A DNA stretch of 64,000 nt, taken from Parvibaculum sp040390855 (GTDB lineage Bacteria; Pseudomonadota; Alphaproteobacteria; Parvibaculales; Parvibaculaceae). Shown here in pieces: positions 45,844 through 54,793 of this stretch. The notes beneath the pieces were generated by a model. It was not told the DNA's origin, did no database searches, and worked only from the letters and a program-made list of their open reading frames with translations. Each line of letters starts with the position of its first letter. The first letter of the stretch is position 1. The stretch lies in the NCBI GenBank assembly GCA_040390855.1, contig JAZJXO010000008.1:1-64000 (forward strand), in the 5' to 3' direction. The position numbers and the translations under genes are program-made.

Positions 45844-45877
45844 TGGCCTTGCGGCCAATTCCGGACGAATTATCAAT
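45844..45877 (+). promoter_or_regulatory. candidate promoter of the aromatic operon
   Basis: TTGCGG (45849-45854) and TATCAAT (45871-45877) are 16 bp apart. The -35 is embedded in the inverted repeat TGGCC-TTGC-GGCCA (45844-45857), which would suit regulated access. A leader of about 100 nt would result. Confidence 0.35.
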
Positions 45878-45979
45878 TTTTTCGAACGGGGAGGTTATGC
45901 AATTCCGTATCGAGCCCTCATTCTTTCCTTAAGAACCGTGACCGGCACGAACCGGCAAGGCGGGCAGGAGGAGGAAGCG

Positions 45980-47362
45980 ATGGACTTGGAGCGCAAGCCG
46001 GGGGAAACCCCGAGCAAATCGGAAATCTGTTCCTATTTTGATCCGTCTGATGGCACATTGGACAGACGCGTCTTCTCAGATCAGGCGCTATACGATCTGG
46101 AATTGAAGAACATCTACGCCCGTGCGTGGAACTTCATGTGTCACGAGAGCCAGATTCCGAATATCGGCGATTATTTCATCACGTATATCGGAGAAGATCA
46201 GGTCATCGTTGTCCGCGATAAGCAGGGTGAAGTGCAGGTGCTTCTCAATACCTGCCGTCATCGCGGTAACGCACTCTGTCGCGCCGAGCAAGGCAATGCC
46301 AAGTCCTTTGTCTGCTCCTATCACGGCTGGAACTATGACCTGAATGGCGACCTAATCGGCGTTCCCGGTCTTTCATCCTATTACCGCAAGGACTTCGACA
46401 AATCGCAATGGGGCCTCGCCAAGGCTGCGCAAGTGGATCACCTCCACGGCTTCTATTTTGCGACCCTCGATCCTGACACGCCGCCGCTTTATGACTATCT
46501 GGGCGAAGTCGGTCGCATTGGTCTCGGTATGCTTGTGGCGAATGGCCCGGTTGAAGTAGTGAACGGCGTCCAGAAAAACGTCATCGACTGCAATTGGAAG
46601 ATCGCCGTCGACAATCTGTTCGACTGGTACCACGTGCAATACAGTCATGCCTCGGCCGGCATTTCAGGAATCTTGGACATTGCCTCAATCCTGCATCCGA
46701 ACAACCAGATGGTCATGTTTGGAGAATATGGGCACGCAATCAGCGGCCCGGTCATTCCTCAGGAGCGGCAGGCGGAAATCGACGCTTTGAGCGATGAGGA
46801 AAAGTTCGCTGTTACCGTCGCAAAAATGACCGAGGATCCGAACAGGCTCCCGCAGCCGCTTCGGATGAGTTTTGCGAAAGACATGCTCGGACCTACGGGA
46901 GTCCGCTGTATGGGGCATCCCAACATCTTCCCAAACCTCTGGGTCTCGACCGGTGGCACACAGCTTTCGTTGCGCCTGCCACGGGGGCCCTTTGAAACGG
47001 AAATCTGGTGGTTCACGGTCCTTCCCAAGGCGATGCCGGAAGAGATGAAGAAGAAACAGGTCGCCTTCACCACGCATCTGTTTGGTCCGGCCGGTCTGCT
47101 TGAACAGGATGACGGAGAGAACTGGAGTCAGAGTACGCGGACATCTCGCGGCGTCGTATCCCGTGGCTACCGGCATAATCTTGCGATGGGTCTGGGGCAA
47201 GACGAGGTGCTTTACGACGAGCGCGGTGCGGCCCGCGTCGAAACCGCGATCAGCGAACATGCGCAACGCTGGCTTTACACCAACTGGATGAACTGGCTGA
47301 CGGCTGACAGTTGGGACGAAATCAAGGCGAACAATCCCGCCTTGCCGAAAGGGAGGGTCTGA
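45980..47362 (+). CDS. aromatic-ring-hydroxylating dioxygenase, large subunit
   Basis: A 460-aa Rieske non-heme iron oxygenase that adds O2 to an aromatic ring to give a cis-dihydrodiol. The Rieske ligands are C92-x-H94 and C112-x2-H115 (CRHRGN, CSYHGW). The catalytic site DNLFDWYHVQYSH gives H218 and H223 as iron ligands with D215 bridging. ATG 45980 follows AGGAGGAGG; the frame extends 58 codons upstream through the leader. It overlaps the small-subunit gene by one base. No ferredoxin or reductase gene is in the operon. Substrate cannot be named from sequence alone. Confidence 0.94.
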   Translation: MDLERKPGETPSKSEICSYFDPSDGTLDRRVFSDQALYDLELKNIYARAWNFMCHESQIPNIGDYFITYIGEDQVIVVRDKQGEVQVLLNTCRHRGNALCRAEQGNAKSFVCSYHGWNYDLNGDLIGVPGLSSYYRKDFDKSQWGLAKAAQVDHLHGFYFATLDPDTPPLYDYLGEVGRIGLGMLVANGPVEVVNGVQKNVIDCNWKIAVDNLFDWYHVQYSHASAGISGILDIASILHPNNQMVMFGEYGHAISGPVIPQERQAEIDALSDEEKFAVTVAKMTEDPNRLPQPLRMSFAKDMLGPTGVRCMGHPNIFPNLWVSTGGTQLSLRLPRGPFETEIWWFTVLPKAMPEEMKKKQVAFTTHLFGPAGLLEQDDGENWSQSTRTSRGVVSRGYRHNLAMGLGQDEVLYDERGAARVETAISEHAQRWLYTNWMNWLTADSWDEIKANNPALPKGRV

Positions 47363-47925
47363 TGTCGCAAGCAATGGCCGCACAGGCCGAAACGCCGGGT
47401 CTCGACAGGCTTTCGCTTTCACAGCGAATGGAGCTGCAATTCGAGATCGAGCAGTTTCTCTATGCCGAGGCGGCAATGATAGACGGGCGGGAATATCGTA
47501 CCTGGCTTGATCTCTGGACAGAGGATTGCAGCTATTGGATGCCGATCCGTCGCACGGTGACACTCTCCGATATTGAGCAGGAGTTCACGAAGCCTGGCGA
47601 TATGTCTTTCTACGACGACGACAAGAATTCGCTTACGATGCGTATCGCCAAGATGGAGTCTGGTTCTGCGTGGTCGGAAGATCCGCCATCTCGGACACGG
47701 CACATCGTCGCCAATGTACGCATTCTCCGGATAACCGGCAACGAGACGGCTGTTGAAGTAGCGTTCATACTGTATCGCAGCCGTCTCAATACCGAGGAGA
47801 ATATGTGGGTTGGTCGCCGCGTCGACAAGATTCGTCGTGTTGGAGATGACTTGAAGTTGTGTGGGCGGGAAATCTATCTTGACCAAACGCTCATTCGCGC
47901 AACCAATTTGAGCACGCTTTTCTAG
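47362..47925 (+). CDS. aromatic-ring-hydroxylating dioxygenase, small subunit
   Basis: A 187-aa SnoaL/cystatin-like beta subunit with the typical IEQFLYAEAAMIDGREYRTWLDLW, then MPIRRTV and a C-terminal strand set ending REIYLDQTLI. It stabilises the alpha3-beta3 hexamer. Starts in a TGATG overlap with the alpha-subunit gene, fixing its start. Confidence 0.93.
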   Translation: MSQAMAAQAETPGLDRLSLSQRMELQFEIEQFLYAEAAMIDGREYRTWLDLWTEDCSYWMPIRRTVTLSDIEQEFTKPGDMSFYDDDKNSLTMRIAKMESGSAWSEDPPSRTRHIVANVRILRITGNETAVEVAFILYRSRLNTEENMWVGRRVDKIRRVGDDLKLCGREIYLDQTLIRATNLSTLF

Positions 47926-47960
47926 AGCAGATTCGATAACCTCACAGAGCGGGGAGGCTC

Positions 47961-48806
47961 ATGGGACTTCTAACCGGAGAAGTTGCGCTGGTGACCGGAG
48001 GCGCTTCAGGTCTCGGCCGAGCCATTGTCGAAAGGTTCGTCAATGAAGGCGCGCGCATCGTCGTGTTTGACAGATCCGAGGACCGGCTGCACGAAATCGA
48101 GCGCCAGTTCGGCGATGCGGTCGCTACAGTTGTAGGCGATGTCCGCTCGCTTGCCGACAACAAAGCGGCGGTTGCGCTCGCCGTGGAACGCTTCGGCAAG
48201 CTCGACTGTGCCATCGGCAATGCCGGTATCTGGGACTACAGTGTGACGCTGGACGAAACTCCGGATGAGCAGATTGAATCCGCCTTCGACGAGCTGATCG
48301 GCATCAATGTGAAGGGATATGTCTTGCTCGCCAAGGCATCCCTTCCGGCGCTGGTGCGCTCCGGAGGATCGCTCGTTTACACTGTCTCCAATGCCGGCTT
48401 CGATCCGGCGGGCGGCGGCGTGCTTTATACCGCGTCGAAACATGCGGTCGTGGGACTCATTCGCCAGCTTGCTTTCGAGTTTGCGCCGACCGTGCGTGTC
48501 AACGGCGTGGCGCCCGGTCCGATCGACACGGATTTGCGTGGCCCCGCCGCGCTTGGCCTGTCGGAGATGGCGATCAGCAGCTTGAATCTGCCCAAAGTCG
48601 TCGCCTCGGTCGTGCCGCTCGGGCGTGTTCCGGCGACGGCGGAATATACAGGTTCCTATGTCTATTTCGCCTCGCGCCGCGACAGTGCGCCGGCGACAGG
48701 CGGTGTGCTAATCTGCGAAGCGGGCATCGGCATCAGGGGCATTGGTACGGTATCGGCAGGCGGCGGGCTCGCGGCAAAATACGGCAAAGGGAAAGCAGCA
48801 TTATGA
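47961..48806 (+). CDS. cis-dihydrodiol dehydrogenase (BphB-like)
   Basis: A 281-aa SDR that rearomatises the dihydrodiol to a catechol using NAD+. TGGASGLG (12-19), GNAGIWDY (86-93), S143, Y156 and K160 match the BphB/HcaB group, as does the extended C-terminus past 250. The upstream GGGGAGG is the ribosome site. Stop and next start overlap (ATGA). Confidence 0.91.
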   Translation: MGLLTGEVALVTGGASGLGRAIVERFVNEGARIVVFDRSEDRLHEIERQFGDAVATVVGDVRSLADNKAAVALAVERFGKLDCAIGNAGIWDYSVTLDETPDEQIESAFDELIGINVKGYVLLAKASLPALVRSGGSLVYTVSNAGFDPAGGGVLYTASKHAVVGLIRQLAFEFAPTVRVNGVAPGPIDTDLRGPAALGLSEMAISSLNLPKVVASVVPLGRVPATAEYTGSYVYFASRRDSAPATGGVLICEAGIGIRGIGTVSAGGGLAAKYGKGKAAL

Positions 48807-49678
48807 GCGTGGCATCACTCGGATATATCGGCATCGAGGCAAGCGACCTCAAAGCCTGGGACGATTGTATGACGGGTTTTCTCGGCCTGATGCGCAGCCG
48901 GAGCAACGGGACTTCCGCGCGCTACCGGATGGACGACCGCGCCTTCCGTTTCCAGATCGACGAAGGCAAGGCCGACGACATTTCCTTCATCGGCCTCGAA
49001 GTCGAGACTTTGGAAGGTATGCAGGCCATGCGCGAAAAGCTTGACAGGGAAGGCGTCAAATATGCACCGGCCTCCGATAACCTGAAGGCCGAACGCGGCG
49101 TGCGCGACCTGATCGTGCTGACCGATCCGGAAGGGCTTCAGGTGGAAATCTATGTCGGTGCCACCACGCTCTCCAATGTTCCCTTCGTTTCGCCCGCAGG
49201 CGTTTCCCGTTTCGATACGGGTGAGCAAGGTGCCGGTCACATCGTGCTCTCGGCCGGAAAAATCAACGAGGTGCGTGACTTTTATACGCGCCTTTTAGGC
49301 TTTAAGCTCTCCGACACGATCGGTATGGCGATCTCGCCGGAGTTTACATTGTTGCTAGAGTTCTATCACTGCAACCCGAGGCACCACACGCTCGCGCTGG
49401 CCCCGCTGCCCTCGCCAAAGCGTCTGCATCATTTCATGGTTGAAATGGCTACGATGGACGATGTCGGTTTCGCGATGGACCGGATCGAGCCGCTTGGTAT
49501 CCGGCAGACCATGACGCTTGGTAAGCATACCAATGATCAGATGGTTTCCTTCTACGCCGCGACGCCCTCGGGCTTCGAAGTCGAGGTTGGAACAGCGGGC
49601 ATTGCCGTCAACGACGAGGTATGGCGCGTGACGCATCACGAGGCGATCAGCATGTGGGGACACAAACGCTGCAACTGA
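48803..49678 (+). CDS. extradiol catechol dioxygenase (BphC-like)
   Basis: A 291-aa two-domain type I extradiol dioxygenase that cleaves a 2,3-dihydroxy aromatic next to the diol. Iron ligands fit H146 (GHIVL), H210 (LHHFMVE) and E261 (FEVEVG), the same numbers as in well-studied BphC. The active-site H-x2-N-D-QMVSFY (about 242-251) is also present. Coupled to the upstream dehydrogenase by ATGA. Confidence 0.93.
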   Translation: MSVASLGYIGIEASDLKAWDDCMTGFLGLMRSRSNGTSARYRMDDRAFRFQIDEGKADDISFIGLEVETLEGMQAMREKLDREGVKYAPASDNLKAERGVRDLIVLTDPEGLQVEIYVGATTLSNVPFVSPAGVSRFDTGEQGAGHIVLSAGKINEVRDFYTRLLGFKLSDTIGMAISPEFTLLLEFYHCNPRHHTLALAPLPSPKRLHHFMVEMATMDDVGFAMDRIEPLGIRQTMTLGKHTNDQMVSFYAATPSGFEVEVGTAGIAVNDEVWRVTHHEAISMWGHKRCN

Positions 49679-49735
49679 ACGGCCATAACAAATAGAAAAC
49701 AGAAACAGACGAAAAATTCGTCGACAGGGGATGAT

Positions 49736-50584
49736 ATGAGCATCACGGAAGAAAGCACGAGCCGGTTTGTCACCGCCGGTGGCGTCAAGATTCACTATAA
49801 CGAAGCCGGGTCTGGTCCGGTGCTGGTTCTCATTCATGGCGGTGGTCCGGGTGCCAGCGGCTGGTCGAACTACAACCGCAACATAGAGGAACTGTCAAAG
49901 CACTTTCGTGTGCTCGTGCCAGACCTGCCCGGCTTCGGCAAATCGGATGTCAAGCCGAAAGGGAGTCCGATGCCCGGCTGGTATGCGACCAAGATGGGTG
50001 AATTCCTCGATGCGCTCGGTATCGACAAGGCGCATTTCGTGGGCAACTCGCTCGGCGGCATGGTGACGCTGCGGCTTGCCATGGATCGGCCTGAAAAAAT
50101 CAACCGCATGGTGCTGATGGGGCCCGGCGGCAGCATTCCGATGTTCAGCCAGTTCCCCACCGAAGCGATCAAGACATTGTTCTTCTTCTATGAGGGCGCG
50201 GGCCCGACGCTCGAACGGCTCAAGGGATTCGTAAAGGACTTTGTCTATGACCCCTCGCAGATCACCGACGAGCTTCTCGAAGGCCGCATGAAAGCAGCGC
50301 TTCAGCCGCATATCGTTGAAACGCCGCCGATGCGGCCCGATCCCAAGGCATTGATGGAACCTTTGTGGAGCGATCCCCGCCTCGCTTTCGTGCCACACGA
50401 GACAATGATCATCTGGGGCCGCGAAGACAAGGTCATGCCGCTCGACATGTCTTTTGCGTTGCTCAAGCAGATCCCGCGGGCGCGCCTTTTCGTCCTGCCG
50501 CAATGCGGCCACTGGGCGCAATGGGAACATGCCGATGAGTTCAATCGCGTCACCGGCGATTTCTTTGGAGCGGCCAATGCCTGA
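49736..50584 (+). CDS. meta-cleavage product C-C hydrolase (BphD-like)
   Basis: A 282-aa serine hydrolase that splits the ring-fission product, releasing a carboxylic acid and 2-hydroxypenta-2,4-dienoate. S105 in GNSLGG, D230 in GREDKVMP and H258 in CGHWAQWE form the triad; HGGGPGASGW is the MCP-hydrolase oxyanion motif. The gene overlaps the hydratase start by eight bases. Confidence 0.92.
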   Translation: MSITEESTSRFVTAGGVKIHYNEAGSGPVLVLIHGGGPGASGWSNYNRNIEELSKHFRVLVPDLPGFGKSDVKPKGSPMPGWYATKMGEFLDALGIDKAHFVGNSLGGMVTLRLAMDRPEKINRMVLMGPGGSIPMFSQFPTEAIKTLFFFYEGAGPTLERLKGFVKDFVYDPSQITDELLEGRMKAALQPHIVETPPMRPDPKALMEPLWSDPRLAFVPHETMIIWGREDKVMPLDMSFALLKQIPRARLFVLPQCGHWAQWEHADEFNRVTGDFFGAANA

Positions 50585-51353
50585 CATTCAGGCTATTGCG
50601 GCCGCTTTGGCCGAGGCGCGACGTAACCGGATTTCCATCCCGCCGGTTACGGAAACCTCCCCCGGTTTCGACGCTGTCTCGGCCTATGCGGTTCAGGAGA
50701 TCAATACGCGGCGGCGTCTTTCGGCGGGCGAGCGTATCGTAGGCCGTAAGATCGGGCTCACATCGCCCGCCGTGCAAACGCAACTCGGTGTGAACGAACC
50801 CGACTATGGTATGCTGTTCGACATCGACGATGTAAGCGATGCGGCATCCGTGGCCACTGCGGAATTGATGCAGCCGAAGATCGAGGCGGAGATCGCTTTT
50901 GTTCTTGCGAAACCGATTTCGAGCGCCGATCCGGGGCTGGATGAAATCGCTGCGGCCATCGACTATGCGGTGGCGGCCGCGGAGATCGTCGATAGCGCCA
51001 TTGCCAATTGGCGGATCACGCTTGCCGATACGGTGGCGGACAATGCGTCGGGCGCAAAATTCGTGATCGGCAAGGACCGGAAGAAACTTTCCGAAATCGA
51101 CCTTCACCTTGGCGGCATGGAAATGTTGCTCAATGGCAAACAGGTGTCAGTAGGCGTCGGCGCGGCCTGCCTTGGCAATCCGCTCATTGCCGTGCAATGG
51201 CTTGCGCGTAAGATGGTCGAAGTCGGCCGCCCGCTGGAAGCAGGAGACCTTGTCCTATCCGGCGCGCTCGGCCCCATGTCCAACGCAGCCGCAGGCGACA
51301 GGTTCACCATCCATGTGCAAGGTTTTGAGCCGCTATATGTTTCGTTCGACTAG
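50577..51353 (+). CDS. 2-hydroxypenta-2,4-dienoate hydratase
   Basis: A 258-aa FAH-fold hydratase (MhpD/BphH/XylJ type) giving 4-hydroxy-2-oxovalerate. Seen: GRKIGLTSPAVQTQLGVNEPDYGML, QPKIEAEIAFVL with the metal-binding acidic residues, and LVLSGALGPM near the C-terminus. Starts inside the hydrolase 3' end, implying coupling. Confidence 0.92.
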   Translation: MPDIQAIAAALAEARRNRISIPPVTETSPGFDAVSAYAVQEINTRRRLSAGERIVGRKIGLTSPAVQTQLGVNEPDYGMLFDIDDVSDAASVATAELMQPKIEAEIAFVLAKPISSADPGLDEIAAAIDYAVAAAEIVDSAIANWRITLADTVADNASGAKFVIGKDRKKLSEIDLHLGGMEMLLNGKQVSVGVGAACLGNPLIAVQWLARKMVEVGRPLEAGDLVLSGALGPMSNAAAGDRFTIHVQGFEPLYVSFD

Positions 51354-51374
51354 GAGACGCGGAGGGTGAAAAGT

Positions 51375-52310
51375 GTGAGTAAGATTCGAGTTGCCATTAT
51401 CGGGTCCGGCAATATCGGCACCGACCTTATGATCAAGATCATGCGGTTGTCGAAGCATCTCGAAATGGCGGCAATGGTCGGTATTGATCCGTCTTCGGAC
51501 GGCATTGCGCGTGCCAAGCGGCTCGGCGTGGCGACGACATCTGATGGTGTCGACGGGCTCGTTGCTATGCTTGAGTTTCAAGATATCGGTATTGTCTTCG
51601 ACGCAACTTCGGCGGGTGCCCATGTGCGCCACAATGAGGTGCTGCAAGCCCATGGCAAACAAGTAATCGACCTCACGCCCGCCGCCATCGGCCCTTATGT
51701 TGTGCCTAGCGTCAATCTCGACCGGCTTTCGGCGGAACGCAATCTCAACATGGTGACATGCGGCGGTCAGGCAACGATCCCGATTGTTGCGGCCGTGAAT
51801 GCCGTCGCACCTGTGCTTTATGGCGAGATTGTTGCTTCCATCGCCTCGAAATCCGCCGGGCCCGGCACACGCGCAAATATCGACGAGTTCACGCAGACCA
51901 CAGCGCGCGCCATTGTAGGCGTCGGCGGCGCCACGCGCGGCAAGGCCATCATCATTCTCAACCCCGCCGAGCCGCCTCTCATCATGCGCGACACAGTACA
52001 CTGCCTCTGCGAGGACGCGGACCCCGCTGCAATCTCTGCTGCCATTGAACGCAAGATTGCCGAGGTGCAGGCCTATGTGCCCGGCTATCGCCTCAAACAG
52101 GCTGTGCAGATCGAGAAGATTGGTAATAACGCACCACTGTATCTGCCGGAAATGGATCGATCTTTCACCGGACTCAAAGTCAGCACCTTTCTCGAAGTTG
52201 AAGGTGCCGGCCACTACCTGCCGCCCTATGCCGGCAATCTCGACATTATGACATCGGCGGCGCTTCGCACGGCAGAGGCGCTTGTCCTGAAATGGCGGGT
52301 AGCGGCATGA
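51375..52310 (+). CDS. mhpF: acetaldehyde dehydrogenase (acylating)
   Basis: A 311-aa enzyme that converts acetaldehyde from the aldolase to acetyl-CoA with NAD+ and CoA. VAIIGSGNIGTDLM is the dinucleotide site; C129 in VTCGGQATIP is the catalytic cysteine. GTG 51375 lies nine bases after GGAGG (51361-51365) and gives the usual MSK-x-VAIIGSG start; GTG 51366 is an alternative. Overlaps the aldolase start (ATGA), matching the channelling DmpFG/BphJI complex. Confidence 0.94.
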   Translation: MSKIRVAIIGSGNIGTDLMIKIMRLSKHLEMAAMVGIDPSSDGIARAKRLGVATTSDGVDGLVAMLEFQDIGIVFDATSAGAHVRHNEVLQAHGKQVIDLTPAAIGPYVVPSVNLDRLSAERNLNMVTCGGQATIPIVAAVNAVAPVLYGEIVASIASKSAGPGTRANIDEFTQTTARAIVGVGGATRGKAIIILNPAEPPLIMRDTVHCLCEDADPAAISAAIERKIAEVQAYVPGYRLKQAVQIEKIGNNAPLYLPEMDRSFTGLKVSTFLEVEGAGHYLPPYAGNLDIMTSAALRTAEALVLKWRVAA

Positions 52311-53329
52311 ACGTTCCTAGCCCCCTCTATATTCAGGATGTAACGCTGCGCGACGGTATGCATGCGATCCGTCATCGCTATACGCTGGAGAATGTCCGCA
52401 CCATTGCCCGTGCCCTCGACCGGGCAGGCGTCGACGCCATCGAGATTGCTCATGGTGATGGTCTCTCCGGCTCAAGCCTCAACTATGGCTTCGGTGCCTG
52501 CACCGACTGGTCATGGATCGAAGCCGTTTGCGAGGTTGTTGAGAAGGCGGTTGTCACGACCCTGCTGCTGCCCGGCATCGGCACTATTGAGGATTTGCAT
52601 CGCGCACACGAAACGGGCGTACGTTCGGTTCGCGTTGCGACCCATTGCACCGAGGCGGATGTCGCAAAACAGCATATAGAGTTCGCCCGAAAGCTGGGCA
52701 TGGATGTCGCCGGCTTCCTGATGATGAGCCACATGGCCCCCCCCGAAGCGCTTGCAAAGCAGGCAAAGCTGATGGAAAGCTATGGTGCCCATTGCGTCTA
52801 TGTGACCGACAGCGGCGGTGCGATGACGATGGACGACGTGGCAGCCCGTCTCTGCGCCTATGACGAGGTGTTGAAGCCGGAGACCCAGCGCGGCATCCAC
52901 GCCCATCACAATCTGAGCCTTGGCGTCGCAAACTCTATCGCCGCCGTTCAGAATGGCGCTGTCCGCGTCGATGCCTCGCTGACAGGCATGGGCGCAGGCG
53001 CAGGAAATGCACCTCTCGAAGTTTTCATCGCTGTTGCCGACCGTTATGGCTGGAACCATGGTTGCGATCTCCTGGCGCTCATGGATGCGGCTGAAGATCT
53101 CGTCCGCCCGCTGCAAGACCGTCCGGTTCGTGTCGATCGGGAGACCTTGAGCCTCGGTTATGCCGGGGTCTATTCGAGCTTTCTGCGGCACGCCGAAGCG
53201 GCATCGGAACGCTATGGCGTGGACACGCGCAGAATTCTCCTTGAAGCCGGAAAACGCGCGATGGTTGGCGGTCAGGAAGATATGATCGTGGACATTGCTC
53301 TTGATCTGTCGAGGGAAACAGAAACATGA
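52307..53329 (+). CDS. mhpE: 4-hydroxy-2-oxovalerate aldolase
   Basis: A 340-aa DmpG/BphI-type Mn-dependent aldolase that splits 4-hydroxy-2-oxovalerate into pyruvate and acetaldehyde. DVTLRDGMHA (11-20) has the catalytic Arg and metal-binding Asp; GIHAHHNLSLG carries the metal histidines; the C-terminal helical domain is for dehydrogenase contact. ATG 52307 in the ATGA overlap is chosen; a GTG/ATG five codons earlier is possible. Confidence 0.94.
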   Translation: MNVPSPLYIQDVTLRDGMHAIRHRYTLENVRTIARALDRAGVDAIEIAHGDGLSGSSLNYGFGACTDWSWIEAVCEVVEKAVVTTLLLPGIGTIEDLHRAHETGVRSVRVATHCTEADVAKQHIEFARKLGMDVAGFLMMSHMAPPEALAKQAKLMESYGAHCVYVTDSGGAMTMDDVAARLCAYDEVLKPETQRGIHAHHNLSLGVANSIAAVQNGAVRVDASLTGMGAGAGNAPLEVFIAVADRYGWNHGCDLLALMDAAEDLVRPLQDRPVRVDRETLSLGYAGVYSSFLRHAEAASERYGVDTRRILLEAGKRAMVGGQEDMIVDIALDLSRETET

Positions 53330-53362
53330 TCGGGCTGTGCTCTTAGGAGGGAGCAAGCAGCC

Positions 53363-54331
53363 ATGATAGAGAGGAGAAAGAGCAGGACGTCAGGCCCGTC
53401 GCCTGCGGATATTGCAACAACCGGCGATGCACGTGCGGACGTGCGGATGGACGGTGTTTATTTTTTCCGGTCATTTGCGTCCCACCCTGTTAGCAAGCGT
53501 CTCGATCCGGGCGATTTTTCATACTGCTTCATGGTGCGCCGTGGAAATTTACGTCTGATGATCGATTTTCCTGAACCGATAAGCATTGATCTCGTTCCCG
53601 GCTCAATCGTCGCCATCAGCGGACTTGCCTCGCATCGTTTCTATTCACTCCCCGAGCACGACAAACACCCTTCTTCGGACAGCTTTACCCGCGTACCGAT
53701 TTCCGAGCAGATTGATGCCAGCAAAGACGTCGAGCTTCTGCTTGGCGTTGTTCCCTCCGAGAGTTTTGCGCTCGGTAATCTGTTCATCGGTCCGATCCAT
53801 TTGAGCCGCACGCGCTTCCCCGACTGCGCAAGCCGGATATGGAAGGCCGCCGAACTGCTCGATGAAGAATTTGTCGGCAGCGTCGAGGAGTACGGACAGG
53901 CCATTATTGTGCGGCGTATTGCGGAGATTATCGTCATAAACATGACGCGATCACTCCTGGCGGATAGTCCGGGTCGCCCGTCCGTCATCGTCAAGAACAG
54001 GGGGGTGATCTCCGCTATTCGCGCATTCCTTGATGCACCTCTCGAAAACTGGAATATCGAGAGGCTTGCTAGACAGGCGGGGATGTCGCGAACGAAGTTT
54101 GCTGAAGAGTTTCGCCGCGTTGTCGGACGTACACCGATGCAAACGCTTGCGCGGCTACGTCTCACGCATGTAACCCGCAAAATGCTCGCCGAGGAACTGT
54201 CGGTGGAGGAGGCCTCCGACATGGCAGGCTACAGTTCATCGGCTGCCTTCATCAGGGCGTTCAGTCGGGAATTCGGCACAACCCCGCTTCAGTGGCGCAA
54301 GAGCTACCAGGCGCGCGCCGTAGCAGGGTGA
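53363..54331 (+). CDS. AraC-family transcriptional regulator
   Basis: A 322-aa regulator: N-terminal cupin-like sensing half (about 30-200) and two C-terminal helix-turn-helix motifs (WNIERLARQAGMSRTKFAEEF and SVEEASDMAGYSSSAAFIRAF). It lies 33 bp after the aldolase, same strand, after AGGAGG. Location suggests it activates the aromatic operon, possibly by sensing a substrate or intermediate. It may be co-transcribed, giving positive feedback. Confidence 0.88.
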   Translation: MIERRKSRTSGPSPADIATTGDARADVRMDGVYFFRSFASHPVSKRLDPGDFSYCFMVRRGNLRLMIDFPEPISIDLVPGSIVAISGLASHRFYSLPEHDKHPSSDSFTRVPISEQIDASKDVELLLGVVPSESFALGNLFIGPIHLSRTRFPDCASRIWKAAELLDEEFVGSVEEYGQAIIVRRIAEIIVINMTRSLLADSPGRPSVIVKNRGVISAIRAFLDAPLENWNIERLARQAGMSRTKFAEEFRRVVGRTPMQTLARLRLTHVTRKMLAEELSVEEASDMAGYSSSAAFIRAFSREFGTTPLQWRKSYQARAVAG

Positions 54332-54346
54332 ACCCAGAAATTCGAT

Positions 54347-54370
54347 ATTAGTTAGCAAACACACTCGATC
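54347..54370. repeat. left terminal inverted repeat of atypical island
   Basis: The 18-bp core ATTAGTTAGCAAACACAC at 54347-54364, plus six more bases, matches the reverse complement of 55781-55804 at 21 of 24 positions. It lies 15 bp after the AraC stop codon. Confidence 0.6.
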
Positions 54371-54400
54371 CGGAAGTGGCCCGAAAGACCCGGTCGGTCT

Positions 54401-54757
54401 GTGAGTAGGTGTATTTGCTACCCAATACCGGCAATATCGGACGACTTGCGTGTACAACTTCTTGAGGCAGAGAGCGCGGGAAAAATTATTCAGGTCAACA
54501 AAGACGGAGTGCCGGAAGCGGTTGAGCCGCCACCGCCCACCGAAGAACAGTTGTGGGCAGCGGTGCGCACAACCCGCGACAGTCTCATTGAGGGCATAGC
54601 GTGGAGATACGAACGCCATGCCCGCGAAGTGCGTTTGAATTTGCTGCCTACGGACAGTCTTGAAGCGCTTGATCTCTATACGCAATCGCTCGCAGAAATC
54701 ACTAACCAGCCTTCTCCGGCTAATATCGTCTGGCCAATTCTCTTGCCTAAAGCCTAA
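54401..54757 (+). CDS. phage tail assembly chaperone-like protein
   Basis: A 118-aa reading frame starting at GTG 54401. The middle, VEPPPPTEEQLWAAVR, and the end, LAEITNQPSPANIVWPILLP, match the pattern of small phage tail (fibre) assembly chaperones, which sit just after tail fibre genes. The first ~12 residues (MSRCICYPIPAI) overlap a repeat motif and may not be the true N-terminus, so it may be a fragment. No other tail gene is near. Confidence 0.5.
   Translation: MSRCICYPIPAISDDLRVQLLEAESAGKIIQVNKDGVPEAVEPPPPTEEQLWAAVRTTRDSLIEGIAWRYERHAREVRLNLLPTDSLEALDLYTQSLAEITNQPSPANIVWPILLPKA
54407..54430 (+). repeat. internal direct copy of the terminal repeat
   Basis: Aligned with 55785-55808, this 24-mer matches at 22 positions. 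Core GTGTATTTGCTACCCAAT is also an inverted match (15 of 18) to 54347-54364, so 54347-54428 could form a hairpin. Confidence 0.6.
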
Positions 54758-54793
54758 TCCGCAGTTTAACTTCAGCGGGCACGGGGGGCTATC

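Larger units (their letters stand above)
45407..45979. other. 573-bp regulatory region before the aromatic operon
   Basis: No convincing gene; a few short open frames lack ribosome sites and family-like sequence. It contains three inverted repeats (45761-45780, 45792-45831, 45844-45857), a candidate promoter at 45849-45877 and a strong AGGAGGAGG ribosome site before the dioxygenase start. The outer 300 bp are also AT-richer than the flanking genes. Confidence 0.6.

Noticed and set aside
45980..53329. naming the operon as biphenyl (bph) pathway
   Set aside because: Family-level similarity is clear for each step, but substrate specificity of the dioxygenase and hydrolase cannot be decided by eye and ferredoxin/reductase genes are missing.
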